33,549 nt of DNA from assembly GCA_022509105.1 (NCBI GenBank), contig JAFLTV010000025.1, positions 1-33,549 of the forward strand. Reading direction: 5' to 3'. Under the pieces are notes generated by a model. The model had not been told where the DNA came from and searched no databases. It saw only the letters and a program-made list of their open reading frames with translations. The stretch's first letter is position 1. Each line of letters starts with the position of its first letter. This stretch comes from Muribaculaceae bacterium. GTDB lineage: Bacteria; Bacteroidota; Bacteroidia; Bacteroidales; Muribaculaceae. A program made the position numbers and the translations under genes. Shown piece after piece: positions 1 through 10,094 of the stretch.

Positions 1-63
1 AGGCCGCAGGTGCAAGCATGGCGACATGTTCAGCCGAGCGGTACTAATTGCCCGAAGAGCTCC
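1..63 (+). rRNA. rrl: 23S rRNA, 3' end (partial)
   Basis: The first ~60 bases match the conserved 3' terminus of bacterial 23S rRNA, including the block GAGCGGTACTAATTGCCCG at about 35-53. Only the tail is present; the gene continues beyond the left edge. The exact mature 3' end was estimated by analogy with known 23S ends and could be off by several bases. It is followed on the same strand by 5S rRNA, the usual rrn operon order. Confidence 0.9.
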
Positions 64-287
64 GAAGAAAAACTGATACGTAGTATGAAGCATAGGATAC
101 GAAGTATGTATAATACGAAGTATATATAATAAGACACAGGGCACAGGAAAGACTACAGGGCATCATGTATTCGAGGCTGCTTGTTTGGCTCAGGGTTTTG
201 TCTGACTTTCTTGCCGCTTGCAGCATGCAGGGCTTTTTCCGCGACATAACGGCAGACTCACGGAGGTGAGTAGCCGGGAAAAGAGAC
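64..287 (+). other. 23S-5S rRNA internal spacer
   Basis: About 225 bases of non-coding spacer lie between the 23S and 5S rRNA genes. The first half is AT-rich and carries three copies of an 11-base ATAC-nnn-GTAT element (listed separately). The second half shows no tRNA-like fold or convincing coding frame. A minus-strand open frame through 44-247 runs into the 23S tail and is not credible as a gene. Confidence 0.7.
76..123. repeat. three ATAC-nnn-GTAT repeats in the rRNA spacer
   Basis: ATACGTAGTAT occurs at 76-86 and ATACGAAGTAT at 97-107 and 113-123. Each copy is a short inverted repeat, ATAC and GTAT around three bases. The copies are in direct orientation with start-to-start distances of 21 and 16 bases. 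The cluster could be a small processing or protein-binding region, or simply local duplication in a fast-evolving spacer. No function is claimed. Confidence 0.6.
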
Positions 288-399
<112 letters not shown>

Positions 400-401
400 A
401 G

Positions 402-430
402 AAGGCTGCAGGAATGCAGCCTTTTTTAAT
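402..430 (+). terminator. rrn operon intrinsic terminator
   Basis: A 9-bp perfect stem, AAGGCTGCA (402-410) with TGCAGCCTT (415-423), closes a GGAA tetraloop and runs into a T-tract, TTTTTTAA. It begins about three bases after the 5S gene, so it ends the rRNA transcript. Confidence 0.92.
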
Positions 431-509
431 GCTTACGGCACAATATCTACAATCCACAACCTACAACCTACCATCCATACATAGTGTCATGCCTCCGGCA
501 TGGGTAGTG

Positions 510-579
510 GGAGTGGATGTCCTATCTCCCCAAGCTAAAGCATGGGGTTAAGAGGATCAGATAGCTCCGCCATCCCTCC
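510..579. repeat. nested inverted-repeat element (possible structured RNA)
   Basis: Three nested pairings are visible. GGAG-T-GGATG (510-519) pairs with CATCC-CTCC (571-579). CTATCT (522-527) pairs with AGATAG (559-564). CCCCA (528-532) pairs with TGGGG (543-547), with a small GC pair inside. An 11-base bulge sits at 548-558. A separate hairpin lies just before it at 488-502. It could be a structured RNA, an intergenic repeat family member or a decayed mobile-element end; the sequence does not decide. Confidence 0.4.
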
Positions 580-600
580 ATGCAACAACCTTCATGACTT

Positions 601-639
601 AAAAAAGAGGAAAGAAACTATACGAGTTTCTTTCTCTTT
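601..639 (-). terminator. terminator of the purine cluster (after guaA)
   Basis: The inverted repeat AAAGAAACT (611-619) / AGTTTCTTT (625-633) extends with one bulged G to AAAGAG / CTCTTT. On the minus strand it ends in a T-run (complement of the A-tract 601-606), as expected for an intrinsic terminator about 110 bases downstream of the guaA stop. The plus-strand side is also T-rich, so weak bidirectional activity is possible. Confidence 0.8.
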
Positions 640-693
640 ATTCCAGTTTTATTCTCAATAAATATAGCTCTATAGGGTTAATTTTGTTTGGAC

Positions 694-735
694 TAAAAAC
701 AATACATTAACCTTAAAAACAATACATTAACCTTA
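694..735. repeat. perfect 20-bp tandem duplication
   Basis: The unit TAAAAACAATACATTAACCT occurs at 694-713 and again, identically, at 714-733, followed by two more matching bases. It lies just downstream of the guaA stop, between guaA and its terminator, so it should be transcribed in the 3' UTR. It is probably a recent slippage duplication. Confidence 0.9.
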
Positions 736-751
736 GTAGAGATTGGTTAGG

Positions 752-2278
752 TTATTCCCATTCGATTGTTGCAGGGGGTTTGGAGGATATATCATAGACA
801 ACGCGATTGACTCCGCGAACTTTGTTGATTATTTCGTTGCTGGTATTGGCAAGAAAATCATAGGGGAGATGTACCCAGTCTGCTGTCATACCATCGGTGG
901 ATACCACAGCTCTGAGAGCTACACAGTTTTCGTATGTTCGTTCATCACCCATAACACCCACACTCTGAACCGGCAATAACATAACACCGGCTTGCCATAC
1001 TTCATCGTAAAGACCTGCTTTCCTAAGATTTTCTATGAAGATTGAGTCAGCTTCCTGAAGCACTCTTACTTTTTCAGGAGTTACTTCTCCCAGAATTCTA
1101 ATTCCAAGTCCAGGGCCCGGGAAAGGATGTCGTCCTAAAAGCTTAGGATCCATATTCATGGCCTTTCCAACTCTTCTAACTTCATCTTTGAAGAGCAATC
1201 TTAAGGGCTCTACAATTTTAAGATGCATTTCCTTGGGCAGGCCTCCTACATTATGATGGCTTTTTATAGTGGCAGACGGTCCTTTTACCGAGCAGCTTTC
1301 TATTACGTCAGGATAAATTGTGCCCTGAGCAAGCCACTTTGCGTCTTTTATTTTCTTAGCTTCAGCATTAAACACTTCAATGAAATCCCTGCCGATAATC
1401 TTTCTTTTTTGTTCGGGGTCAGTCACTCCTTTCAGGTCATCATAGAATCTTTGACTGGCATCTACTCCGATTACATTCAATCCCATGCCTTTGTAAGATT
1501 CCAGAACATCTCTGAATTCATTCTTACGTAGCAGACCATTATTCACGAATATGCATGTTAGTCGATCGCCTATGGCTTTGTGCAAGAGCATAGCGGCCAC
1601 GGAAGAATCCACTCCTCCCGATAGTCCTAAAATAACCCTATCATCTCCAATCTTTTCACGAAGTTCCTTAACAGTTGTTTCTATGAAGGAATCGGGGCTC
1701 CAGTTGCCACTGCAACCGCAAATTCCAATTACAAAATTTTTTAACAGGTCTTTACCGGCTACAGAATGATATACTTCCGGATGAAATTGAATTCCCCATG
1801 TTTTTTCATTCTCAATATGATATGCAGCCGCCTTAACGCTTTCTGTAGACCCTATAACCTTATAATTTGAAGGAAGTCTTGTGATAGTATCGCCGTGTGA
1901 CATCCATACTTGAGTGGGCGATGGTAGCCCTTTCATAAGATAGTCTTCCGGATCCACTATAGTGAGCATGGCTCTTCCATATTCACGGCTTGGGGCTCCT
2001 TCTACTTCTCCTCCTCCCAATACCGCGAGATATTGGGCACCATAACAAACTCCCAACAAAGGCATTTTCCCTTTAATATTTGACAAATCGGGAACCGGTG
2101 CATCTTCATCTCGTACAGAGGCAGGAGATCCTGACAAAATAACGCCTTTAATATCGTTATCCAAATCCGGAATCTTGTTGAAGGGATGAATTTCGCAATA
2201 AACATTCAGTTCCCTTACTCTGCGGGCAATGAGCTGGGTGTATTGAGATCCGAAATCAAGAATCAAAATTTTTTCCAT
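752..2278 (-). CDS. guaA: GMP synthase (glutamine-hydrolysing)
   Basis: GuaA converts XMP to GMP using ATP and glutamine, the last step of the guanine branch, in the cytoplasm. The 508 residues show an N-terminal class I glutamine amidotransferase domain with nucleophile Cys78 in GVCYG and His166/Glu168 in FHPE. An ATP-pyrophosphatase domain follows with the P-loop SGGVDSS at 220-226, then the C-terminal dimerisation domain with [12 protein letters not shown]. Length is usual for the family. The ATG start lies 11 bases after the guaB stop, so the two are almost certainly co-transcribed. It is the last gene of the purine cluster and has its own downstream terminator. Confidence 0.97.
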   Translation of the reverse strand: MEKILILDFGSQYTQLIARRVRELNVYCEIHPFNKIPDLDNDIKGVILSGSPASVRDEDAPVPDLSNIKGKMPLLGVCYGAQYLAVLGGGEVEGAPSREYGRAMLTIVDPEDYLMKGLPSPTQVWMSHGDTITRLPSNYKVIGSTESVKAAAYHIENEKTWGIQFHPEVYHSVAGKDLLKNFVIGICGCSGNWSPDSFIETTVKELREKIGDDRVILGLSGGVDSSVAAMLLHKAIGDRLTCIFVNNGLLRKNEFRDVLESYKGMGLNVIGVDASQRFYDDLKGVTDPEQKRKIIGRDFIEVFNAEAKKIKDAKWLAQGTIYPDVIESCSVKGPSATIKSHHNVGGLPKEMHLKIVEPLRLLFKDEVRRVGKAMNMDPKLLGRHPFPGPGLGIRILGEVTPEKVRVLQEADSIFIENLRKAGLYDEVWQAGVMLLPVQSVGVMGDERTYENCVALRAVVSTDGMTADWVHLPYDFLANTSNEIINKVRGVNRVVYDISSKPPATIEWE

Positions 2279-2289
2279 GACAAAATTGA

Positions 2290-3762
2290 TTAATCTGCAC
2301 GTGAGTAATTAGGAGCTTCCTTTGTAATAGTTACATCGTGAGGATGATTCTCAATCACACCGGCAGACGTTATCCTTACAAAGCGTGCATTATGCAATGT
2401 TTCTATGTCTTTAGCACCGCAATAACCCATTCCGGAACGAAGACCACCAAGAAGCTGATAAATAGTCTCAGCAAGAGTGCCTTTATAGGGAACACGTGCC
2501 ACGATACCTTCCGGTACAAATTTGCTGCTATCGTTTGTTCCACTTTGGAAATAACGGTCTTTTGAACCTGCTTCCATTGCTTCTATTGAGCCCATTCCAC
2601 GGTAAGCCTTGAACTTACGTCCATTGTAAATAATAGTTTCACCGGGAGATTCTTCCGTGCCGGCAAGCATTGATCCCATCATCACACAGTCTGCACCGGC
2701 TGCAAGAGCCTTTACCACATCTCCGGAATAGCGTAAGCCACCGTCGCCTATTACGGGAATTCCATGTTGCATTGCCACTTTAGCGCAATTAAATATTGCA
2801 CTCAATTGAGGAACGCCCACACCTGCCACTATTCGAGTTGTGCATATAGAACCGGGTCCGATACCTACCTTGACGCCGTCAGCACCATTTGCAATAAGAT
2901 ATTCAGCAGCCTCAGCAGTGGCTATATTTCCTACAAGAACATCTATATCGGTGAAATTGGATTTAACTGCCTTAAGAGTGTTAACTACATTTGCAGAATG
3001 GCCATGAGCGGTGTCAATAACAACCGCATCCACTCCGGCATTTACAAGCGCTTCAACTCTTTTCAATGTATCGGAAGTCACACCAACACCTCCTGCCACT
3101 CTTAACCTTCCCTTATCGTCTTTACATGCCTGCGGATAGTCTCTAATTTTAGTAATATCCCGATAGGTGATAAGCCCTATAAGCTTATTATCTTTATCCA
3201 CAACCGGAAGCTTTTCAATTTTATGACGCAAAAGTATCTCGGAAGCCTCTGACAGGTTTGGATTAGTAGTCGTCACTATATTCTCTTTTGTCATAACCTC
3301 ACAAATCGGTAAAGATTCGTTAGTCTGAAATCTCAGATCGCGGTTGGTGACAATGCCTACAAGTTTATAATCCTTATCGACAACAGGGATACCTCCAATG
3401 TGGTTATCATGCATCATTTTAAGAGCATCACCGACAGTTTGCATGGGAGTTATGACAACCGGGTCGAAAATCATGCCGCTTTCAGCTCTTTTCACTTTTC
3501 TTACTTCGGCAGCCTGGCTTTCTATCGACATGTTTTTGTGTATCACGCCAATACCACCCTGACGAGCGATTGCAATGGCCATGGCAGATTCCGTGACGGT
3601 ATCCATTGCCGCTGAAACGACAGGGATATTTAAAGTTATATTTTTAGAGAATCGGGTCTTGATATCAACCATATTCGGAGTGACTTCTGAATATGCGGGC
3701 ACTAACAGCACATCATCAAAGGTCATTCCTTCCTCATTTACTTTCTCAGTTAAAAAAGACAT
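2290..3762 (-). CDS. guaB: IMP dehydrogenase
   Basis: GuaB oxidises IMP to XMP with NAD, the committed step toward GMP. The 490-residue protein begins with the typical [16 protein letters not shown] segment. A CBS-domain pair is inserted at about residues 95-205. The catalytic loop [11 protein letters not shown] carries Cys307, followed by the [10 protein letters not shown] phosphate-binding stretch and the flap with YRGMGS. Length matches the family. It sits between purA (48-base gap) and guaA (11-base gap) in the same direction, pairing the two steps from IMP to GMP. The CBS module is a known site of purine-nucleotide control in this family. Confidence 0.97.
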   Translation of the reverse strand: MSFLTEKVNEEGMTFDDVLLVPAYSEVTPNMVDIKTRFSKNITLNIPVVSAAMDTVTESAMAIAIARQGGIGVIHKNMSIESQAAEVRKVKRAESGMIFDPVVITPMQTVGDALKMMHDNHIGGIPVVDKDYKLVGIVTNRDLRFQTNESLPICEVMTKENIVTTTNPNLSEASEILLRHKIEKLPVVDKDNKLIGLITYRDITKIRDYPQACKDDKGRLRVAGGVGVTSDTLKRVEALVNAGVDAVVIDTAHGHSANVVNTLKAVKSNFTDIDVLVGNIATAEAAEYLIANGADGVKVGIGPGSICTTRIVAGVGVPQLSAIFNCAKVAMQHGIPVIGDGGLRYSGDVVKALAAGADCVMMGSMLAGTEESPGETIIYNGRKFKAYRGMGSIEAMEAGSKDRYFQSGTNDSSKFVPEGIVARVPYKGTLAETIYQLLGGLRSGMGYCGAKDIETLHNARFVRITSAGVIENHPHDVTITKEAPNYSRAD

Positions 3763-3810
3763 CGGTTAGTTAAGGTTTAAGGTTATATTTAAAGAGTTAA
3801 AGCGACTTAT

Positions 3811-5106
3811 TTAGAAATTTTTGAGAGTATCGGAGATAATGATAGTCTGAGTTCTGTCAGGTCCTACAGAGATAACGCCAACAGGCACTTGGGTTATCTC
3901 TTCAATTTTTTTGACATAAACCTTAGCTGCTTCCGGAAGATCATCGTAATTTCTTATTCCGGATATATCCTCCTTCCAGCCCGGGAGCTCAATATACACG
4001 GGTTTACAGCGGGCAAATTTAGATATTGTGGAGGGTGGAGTGTCAACCACTTTTCCATCAAGCTCATAGTGAGTGCAAATCTTCACAGTCTCTAATCCTG
4101 AGAGCACATCAAAGAGCATAAGCGACCAGGAATTGATTCCGGCAAGGCGGCTGGTGTATCTTGCTATAACAGCGTCAAACCAACCAATCCTACGAGGACG
4201 ACCTGTGACTGTGCCGTATTCATGGCCTCTCTCTCTGATTTCATGGGCAATCTCATCATGCAGTTCGGTAGGGAAGGGGCCTTCACCAACTCGAGTGCAA
4301 TAAGCTTTGGCCACGCCGAGCACATTATCAATCCAATGGGGAGCAATACCGGCGCCTACAGGCACACTTGCAGCAGACGGGGTAGAAGAAGTTACATAAG
4401 GATACGTGCCATGGTCGATACAAAGCATCATTCCCTGAGCACCCTCAAATAATATTTTTTTACCTTCCTCACGAAGTTCTTTATTGATAAGGGCAGATGT
4501 GTCTATTATCATCGAACCGAGAATATCCGCAAGTTCCATGTAGCGGTCGAAAACAATCTTATAGTCATAAGGTTTTAACCCCAACATTTCCAGCTCCTTA
4601 TTTTTTACTTCCAAAGCGGCGGCAAGCCTTTCCGCGAAGTATTCCGGTTCAAGCATATCGCCCATTCTAAGGCCGATCCGGTTATATTTGTCGCTATAAG
4701 CCGGGCCTATGCCTTTCTTTGTTGTTCCGATTAATTTGCCTCCCTTGATACATTCATAAGCACCATCGAGATCAGAATGCCAAGGCATCACCATAGTGGC
4801 GCGATCAGAAATATACAGTTTATAGTCAGAAATCCCTTGGTCTTTCAATTTTTGCAATTCAAGAACAACAGATTCAGGATTTATAACCATGCCGTTTCCC
4901 ATAATATTTATGGTAGCGGGGTTGAAGATGCCTGAAGGAATGCTCTGCAAGGAATATTTTTTCCCATTAAACATCACACTATGTCCGGCATTATTACCAC
5001 CTTGATATCTGACAACCATATCAGCACGGCAGGCAAAATAATCTGTGATTTTCCCTTTACCTTCATCTCCCCATTGGGAGCCAATAACTACAAGTCGTTG
5101 CGACAT
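3811..5106 (-). CDS. purA: adenylosuccinate synthetase
   Basis: PurA joins IMP and aspartate using GTP to give adenylosuccinate, the first step of the AMP branch. The 431-residue protein starts with the GTP-binding signature GSQWGDEGKGK, with catalytic Asp14 and His42 in GGNNAGHS. It also shows GTTKKGIGPAYSDK, FEGAQG and TGRPRRIGWFD, all family hallmarks. Its ATG shares one base with the TAA stop of purB (TAATG), which implies translational coupling. It is followed by guaB after 48 bases. Confidence 0.97.
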   Translation of the reverse strand: MSQRLVVIGSQWGDEGKGKITDYFACRADMVVRYQGGNNAGHSVMFNGKKYSLQSIPSGIFNPATINIMGNGMVINPESVVLELQKLKDQGISDYKLYISDRATMVMPWHSDLDGAYECIKGGKLIGTTKKGIGPAYSDKYNRIGLRMGDMLEPEYFAERLAAALEVKNKELEMLGLKPYDYKIVFDRYMELADILGSMIIDTSALINKELREEGKKILFEGAQGMMLCIDHGTYPYVTSSTPSAASVPVGAGIAPHWIDNVLGVAKAYCTRVGEGPFPTELHDEIAHEIRERGHEYGTVTGRPRRIGWFDAVIARYTSRLAGINSWSLMLFDVLSGLETVKICTHYELDGKVVDTPPSTISKFARCKPVYIELPGWKEDISGIRNYDDLPEAAKVYVKKIEEITQVPVGVISVGPDRTQTIIISDTLKNF

Positions 5107-6401
5107 TATTCTAAATTATTACGTTTGTAAATGTGGTCGATATTTTTGAAATAGTAATCAAGAGTGAAGCAAGCGTCAAGCTCTTCCGGAGTCAGGTTTT
5201 CCTGTATAGTCTTGTCTTGCTTCAACAGCTCTTGATAAGGTTTGTTTTCTGCCATTGCTTTCATGGCAATAGGCTGAACGGTGTCGTAAGCTTTTTCTCT
5301 CACAAAACCCTTGTCGATAAGAGCATTCATCACTCTTTGGGCAAAGATAACACCATTTGTGATATATATATTTGCAAGCATCTTATCTTCAAACACCACG
5401 AGGTTTTCCAATATGCCTTTCATTCTGTTGAGCATATAATCAAGAAGGATTGTGGCGTCGGGCATAATGATCCTTTCCGTGGCAGAATGAGAAATATCTC
5501 TTTCATGCCAAAGGGCTACGTTATCGTAAGCTGTCATCATATAACCTCTTAAGACGCGGGCACATCCACATATATTTTCACTCGACACGGGATTACGCTT
5601 ATGAGGCATAGCGGAAGAACCCTTTTGGCCTTTCCCGAAAGCTTCTTCCACTTCATGCACTTCCGTTCTTTGGAGATTTCTCACTTCCAGAGCCATTTTC
5701 TCAAGACTTGCTCCAATCAGAGCAAGAGTTGCCATATAATAAGCATGACGGTCACGCTGGATAACCTGCGTGCTAATATCAGAACCGTCTATTCCAAGTT
5801 TTTCACAAACAAAATCCTGAACAAAAGGCGGGATATTTGCAAAATTACCCACAGCCCCGCTAATCTTACCGACTTCAACTCCCTTAGCGGCTTCATTGAA
5901 ACGTTTAAGGTTTCTCTTCATTTCGGCAAGCCATAACACCCATTTGAGTCCGAAAGAAGTTATATCGGCATGAATGCCATGAGTGCGACCGATACAAGGA
6001 ACATTCTTGAATCTTTTTGCTTGACGGGCAAGCATATCAATATATTCTTCCAGATCTTTGCGTAAGATTTCATCAGCCTGTTTGAAAAGATATCCGTTGG
6101 CTGTGTCTACCACATCGGTTGATGTTAGGCCGTAATGCACCCATTTACGTTCCTCGCCTAAAGATTCGCTCACCGTACGGGTAAAGGCCACGATGTCATG
6201 GCGAGTCTGAAGCTCAATCTCTTTGATTCTATCAATATCAAATTTTGCATTTGCTTTAAGCTTCTCAATGTCTTGCGGAGGCACGACTCCCAATTCCATC
6301 CATGCTTCAGCAGCAAGAAGTTCTACCTTCAGATAAGCTTTAAATTTATTTTCTTCGGTCCAAACCTGACGCATAACGTCGCGTCCATATCTTTCTATCA
6401 T
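5106..6401 (-). CDS. purB: adenylosuccinate lyase
   Basis: PurB cleaves SAICAR to AICAR and adenylosuccinate to AMP, so it serves both the IMP route and the AMP branch. The 431-residue protein belongs to the fumarase/aspartase superfamily. It shows GRTHGIHAD with His141 and the signature loop [11 protein letters not shown] at 261-271, which carries the catalytic Ser. Its start overlaps the folD stop in an ATGA arrangement and its stop overlaps the purA start by one base. Length is normal. Confidence 0.97.
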   Translation of the reverse strand: MIERYGRDVMRQVWTEENKFKAYLKVELLAAEAWMELGVVPPQDIEKLKANAKFDIDRIKEIELQTRHDIVAFTRTVSESLGEERKWVHYGLTSTDVVDTANGYLFKQADEILRKDLEEYIDMLARQAKRFKNVPCIGRTHGIHADITSFGLKWVLWLAEMKRNLKRFNEAAKGVEVGKISGAVGNFANIPPFVQDFVCEKLGIDGSDISTQVIQRDRHAYYMATLALIGASLEKMALEVRNLQRTEVHEVEEAFGKGQKGSSAMPHKRNPVSSENICGCARVLRGYMMTAYDNVALWHERDISHSATERIIMPDATILLDYMLNRMKGILENLVVFEDKMLANIYITNGVIFAQRVMNALIDKGFVREKAYDTVQPIAMKAMAENKPYQELLKQDKTIQENLTPEELDACFTLDYYFKNIDHIYKRNNLE

Positions 6402-7249
6402 TTTTCCATTTTTTTAAGGAAACATTCCAGTGTATTCTCCATAAGACAAGCCCGAGTCATTGGGCCAACACCTCCCGGCACAGGAGTAATCGCCGCAGCT
6501 TTATCTTTACAGGCCTCATAATCAACGTCACCACAAAGTTTGCCATTCTCGGGATCCCGGTTCACTCCTACATCAATTACTGTAGCTCCCTCTTTCACCA
6601 TATCAGCGGATACAAAGCGTGGACGACCAATAGCCACAACCAAAATATCAGCTGTTGATGCAACTTTTTGAAGATCTTTCGTACGGCTATGAGCTATAGT
6701 AACTGTGGCGTTTCTATCCAAAAGCATTTTAGAAACAGGTAAACCTACAATGTTGCTTCTGCCGATTACAACAGCATTCTTACCTTCAATTTCAACCCCG
6801 GCTTTATCCAAAAGTTTTATAATACCTTTAGGAGTGCAGGGATAAGTGCAAGGACGTTTTTGCCATAGAGCGGCTACATTTCCGGGATGAAACCCATCTA
6901 CATCTTTTTCTAAAGCTATTGTTTCAATAACTTTGTTTTCATCTATATGTTTAGGAAGAGGTAATTGAACTAAAATGCCGTCTACAGAGTCATCTGCGTT
7001 CAATTCTTTTATAAAATCCAAAAGTTCATCTTCAGAGATGGTATCTTCTTTAAGAATTGTAGTGCTTTTAAACCCAACTTCTTCAGCATCTCTGCCTTTA
7101 CCTTTTACATAGGATTGAGAAGCCGGGTCATTTCCAACCAGGATAACCACCAGATGAGGCACACGTCCATATTTTTCACGAGCCTCAGCAGTCTTTTGTT
7201 TCACCTCATTCTTAAGATCTCTTGCCAATTCAGTCCCGTTGATCTTCAT
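6398..7249 (-). CDS. folD: bifunctional methylene-THF dehydrogenase / methenyl-THF cyclohydrolase
   Basis: FolD interconverts 5,10-methylene-THF and 10-formyl-THF, the formyl donor used by PurN and PurH. The 283-residue protein contains [15 protein letters not shown] with the catalytic Tyr/Lys pair, the QLPLPKHI motif, the nucleotide-binding [12 protein letters not shown], and [12 protein letters not shown] near the C terminus. Its stop overlaps the purB start (ATGA), and purD lies 27 bases upstream. Its place among pur genes couples one-carbon supply with purine synthesis. Confidence 0.96.
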   Translation of the reverse strand: MKINGTELARDLKNEVKQKTAEAREKYGRVPHLVVILVGNDPASQSYVKGKGRDAEEVGFKSTTILKEDTISEDELLDFIKELNADDSVDGILVQLPLPKHIDENKVIETIALEKDVDGFHPGNVAALWQKRPCTYPCTPKGIIKLLDKAGVEIEGKNAVVIGRSNIVGLPVSKMLLDRNATVTIAHSRTKDLQKVASTADILVVAIGRPRFVSADMVKEGATVIDVGVNRDPENGKLCGDVDYEACKDKAAAITPVPGGVGPMTRACLMENTLECFLKKMEK

Positions 7250-7276
7250 TTAGAATTTTAAGTTTATTAAATATTA

Positions 7277-8530
7277 TTATCTGTTTAAGGCGACTTTACC
7301 GATATCCTTTCTATAGAATAGAGCAGGACACTCAATTAAAGAAATTTCTTTTAGTGCATTAAGATTTGCCTGAGCAAGGTCGTCACCGCGTCCTGTCACC
7401 ATCAAGACTCTACCTCCATTGATTTTGATATCATCGCCATCTTTAGAAGTGCCCATGTGATAGACCTCTCCCCCTAATCTTTCCAAACCTTTGATTATCT
7501 CTCCCTTTTCGTAGTTGCCCGGATATCCTTTAGATGCCAGAACTATGCCTAAAACCGCATCCCGGCTCCATTCCGGAATATAATCCTTTTGATCTAACAC
7601 TGCAGTGAAAAAGTCGTAAATATCAGATTCGAGTCGTGGTAGCACCACTTCTGTTTCAGGGTCTCCGAAACGGGCATTGAATTCTATCACTTTCGGGCCT
7701 TCATCTGTGAGGATAAGGCCGCCATAAAGAACTCCGCAGAAAGGAACTCCCTCATCCAGCAACCCTTTAGCCGTAGGTTTCATTATTTCATTCAGGGCCC
7801 TCTCTTTCATCTTATCAGATATGAAGGGCACAGGTGAATATGCTCCCATTCCTCCCGTGTTTGGGCCTTGATCATTATCAAAGGCCCGTTTATGATCTTG
7901 TGCCAACTCAAGAGGATAAACCTTATCACCGTTAACAAAACACATGAAAGAGAATTCCTGACCTGCGAGGAATTCTTCAATCACCACTTTCCCTTTACCG
8001 AAACTTAGATCAAGAAGCATATCCCTTAAAGCATCTTCAGCTTCCTTTTCAGTGAAGGCCACGACAACACCTTTCCCGGCTGCAAGACCGTCATATTTTA
8101 TAACAGTGGGAAGCGGGTTGCTTTTAACATATTCCCATGCCTCATCAAAGTTATCAAAAGATTTATATCCGGCAGTAGGAATTTTGTATTTTTCCATTAA
8201 TTTCTTGGCGAATTCCTTACTGCTTTCTATTTGGGCGGCAGCTTTCGAAGGCCCGAACACTTTTAATCCAACGCTTTTTAATGCATCGGAAATGCCTGCT
8301 TCCAAAGAAGCTTCAGGTCCCACTATTGTGAGATCTATGGAATGCCGCTGGGCAAAATTCACCAAACTTTCAATATCAGTGGGACTGATGTCAACACATT
8401 CAGCATCTTGTGCAATCCCGGCATTGCCCGGTGCACAATATACTTTTTTCACCTTAGGAGACTTCAAAAGGCTTTTGACAATTGCATGCTCCCGGCCACC
8501 GCTTCCTATAACCAATACTTTCTTATCCAT
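7277..8530 (-). CDS. purD: phosphoribosylamine-glycine ligase (GAR synthetase)
   Basis: PurD ligates glycine to 5-phosphoribosylamine with ATP. The protein starts MDKKVLVIGSGGREHA, the usual PurD N terminus. It has the ATP-grasp features KYDGLAAGKGVVV and EFNARFGDPETEVV. An in-frame TTG three codons upstream (8537-8539), overlapping the purH stop, would add three residues. The ATG at 8528-8530 was preferred because it gives the canonical N terminus and 417 residues, usual for the family. It lies between purH and folD in the same direction. Confidence 0.96.
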   Translation of the reverse strand: MDKKVLVIGSGGREHAIVKSLLKSPKVKKVYCAPGNAGIAQDAECVDISPTDIESLVNFAQRHSIDLTIVGPEASLEAGISDALKSVGLKVFGPSKAAAQIESSKEFAKKLMEKYKIPTAGYKSFDNFDEAWEYVKSNPLPTVIKYDGLAAGKGVVVAFTEKEAEDALRDMLLDLSFGKGKVVIEEFLAGQEFSFMCFVNGDKVYPLELAQDHKRAFDNDQGPNTGGMGAYSPVPFISDKMKERALNEIMKPTAKGLLDEGVPFCGVLYGGLILTDEGPKVIEFNARFGDPETEVVLPRLESDIYDFFTAVLDQKDYIPEWSRDAVLGIVLASKGYPGNYEKGEIIKGLERLGGEVYHMGTSKDGDDIKINGGRVLMVTGRGDDLAQANLNALKEISLIECPALFYRKDIGKVALNR

Positions 8531-8535
8531 TGGGA

Positions 8536-10065
8536 TCAATGTTTAAAATGTCGCATTCCGGTGAAAAGCATAGCTATGCCTTTTTCATCCGCAACTTTTA
8601 TTGAATCCTCATCACGAATGCTTCCTCCCGGTTGCACTATAGCCACAACTCCATATTCCGAAGCTAATTCCACGGTGTCGCCAAAAGGAAGGAATCCATC
8701 GGACGCAAGAACCAACCCATCAGTGATGCCGGCTTCTTTAGCTTCTTCCAATGCTATTTTTGCAGAACCGACTCTATTCATTTGTCCGGCTCCGACTCCT
8801 GCTGTAGCACCATCTTTAGCCACAACTATGGCATTGCTCTTCACGTGTTTCACTATTTTCCAGGCAAAATTGAGATCCTCAAGTTCTTTTTCTGTGGGCT
8901 TACGTTTTGTGACACACATTTCCGGAGTTAATTCCAAACATTCAAGGTCAGCATCCTGCATAAGAAGACCTCCATTCACACCTACATAAGCCTTGCAACC
9001 TTTCTTTTCATTATCCATCTTCACTTCGAGAAGTCTGAGGTTTTTCTTAGTAGAAAGAATTTGCAAAGCCTCCTCTTCAAATGCCGGAGCCATGACAATT
9101 TCTAAAAATATAGGTTTCATTTTAAGAGCCACTTCCGCTGTCAATGGTCGGTTGATAGCGACAATGCCTCCATAAATGCTGACTTTATCTGCTTCGTATG
9201 CTCTTTGCCAGGCTTCAGAGAGATCTTTGCCGATACCGGCTCCACAAGGGTTCATGTGTTTGAGGGCAACACAAAACGGCATTGAGAATTCCCGAGTGAT
9301 ACTTAACGCGGCGTTTGCATCCTGAATATTATTATAGCTCAGTTCTTTTCCTCCGAGTTGCTTTGCAAAAGCTACTGAATATCCGGTTTCTTCCGGATTT
9401 TTATAGAAAGTTGCATTTTGATGAGGATTTTCACCGTAACGAAGATTTTGCACGACATCAAACGAAAGGAAGAGCTTTTCAGGCAATCCTGCCGCCTTGC
9501 GCATATATTCCGCAATCCTGCTATCATAGAGCGCGGTGTGTGTGTAAGCTTTTGCCGAGAGTTTTAACCTTGTTTCCGGTAAAGTGTTGCCATGTTTTTT
9601 GATTTCATCAATCACCATTGGATAGTCGGAGGGTTGACAAACAACAGTTACATCCCTGAAATTTTTTGCAGCACTTCTCAACATTGAAGGACCACCGATG
9701 TCGATATTCTCAACAGCTTCTTCCATCTTTACATCCTTCTTGGCTATAGTGGCTTCGAAAGGATAGAGGTTTACACAAACCAAATCAATGGGCTGAATGT
9801 CATTTTCGTTCATTTGGCGAAGATGATCTTCAAGATCCCTGCGGGCCAACAATCCTCCGTGCACTTTGGGATGAAGGGTCTTAACTCTACCATCGCAAAT
9901 TTCCGGAAAGCCGGTCACATCCTGTATGTCCATGACTTCTAAGCCGGCTTCTCTAAGTTTTTTAAGAGTCCCTCCAGTGGCTATCAGGGTCCAGCCTAAC
10001 TGATTCAGAGATGTTGCAAAATCCACAATCCCTGTTTTGTCGCTAACGCTTATTAAAGCTCTCAT
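8536..10065 (-). CDS. purH: bifunctional AICAR transformylase / IMP cyclohydrolase
   Basis: PurH formylates AICAR with 10-formyl-THF and closes the ring to IMP, the final two steps of the pathway. The N-terminal cyclohydrolase domain (about 1-195) shows ISVSDKTG and GRVKTLHPKVHGG at 59-71. The transformylase domain carries the catalytic KHMNPCG with Lys269/His270 and a C-terminal GGSIRDED stretch. Its 509 residues match the family. The gap to purN upstream is 29 bases, and purD follows at once. Confidence 0.97.
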   Translation of the reverse strand: MRALISVSDKTGIVDFATSLNQLGWTLIATGGTLKKLREAGLEVMDIQDVTGFPEICDGRVKTLHPKVHGGLLARRDLEDHLRQMNENDIQPIDLVCVNLYPFEATIAKKDVKMEEAVENIDIGGPSMLRSAAKNFRDVTVVCQPSDYPMVIDEIKKHGNTLPETRLKLSAKAYTHTALYDSRIAEYMRKAAGLPEKLFLSFDVVQNLRYGENPHQNATFYKNPEETGYSVAFAKQLGGKELSYNNIQDANAALSITREFSMPFCVALKHMNPCGAGIGKDLSEAWQRAYEADKVSIYGGIVAINRPLTAEVALKMKPIFLEIVMAPAFEEEALQILSTKKNLRLLEVKMDNEKKGCKAYVGVNGGLLMQDADLECLELTPEMCVTKRKPTEKELEDLNFAWKIVKHVKSNAIVVAKDGATAGVGAGQMNRVGSAKIALEEAKEAGITDGLVLASDGFLPFGDTVELASEYGVVAIVQPGGSIRDEDSIKVADEKGIAMLFTGMRHFKH

Positions 10066-10094
10066 TATTCGGAATTATTTTTTGGATCCTGTGT

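Larger units (their letters stand above)
428..751. other. non-coding region between the rrn operon and guaA
   Basis: This 324-base stretch separates the plus-strand rRNA operon from the minus-strand purine cluster. No convincing coding frame was seen. It holds a CATGCC/GGCATG hairpin at 488-502, a set of nested inverted repeats over about 510-579, the guaA-side terminator at 601-639, and a perfect 20-bp tandem duplication at 694-735. The segment near 450-480 also has quasi-repeated ACAACCT-like words. Confidence 0.6.

Noticed and set aside
97-123. ATACGAAGTAT copies resembling loxP arms
   Set aside because: The resemblance is to half of one arm only, the copies are direct not inverted, and there is no 8-base spacer or recombinase nearby.
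44-247. 67-residue minus-strand open frame
   Set aside because: It overlaps the 23S rRNA tail and the rRNA spacer, and its composition is Ser/Tyr/Cys-rich with no recognisable domain.
678-690. Plus-strand TAATTTTG match in the guaA 3' region
   Set aside because: It points antisense into guaA with no gene to serve, and the region is AT-rich.
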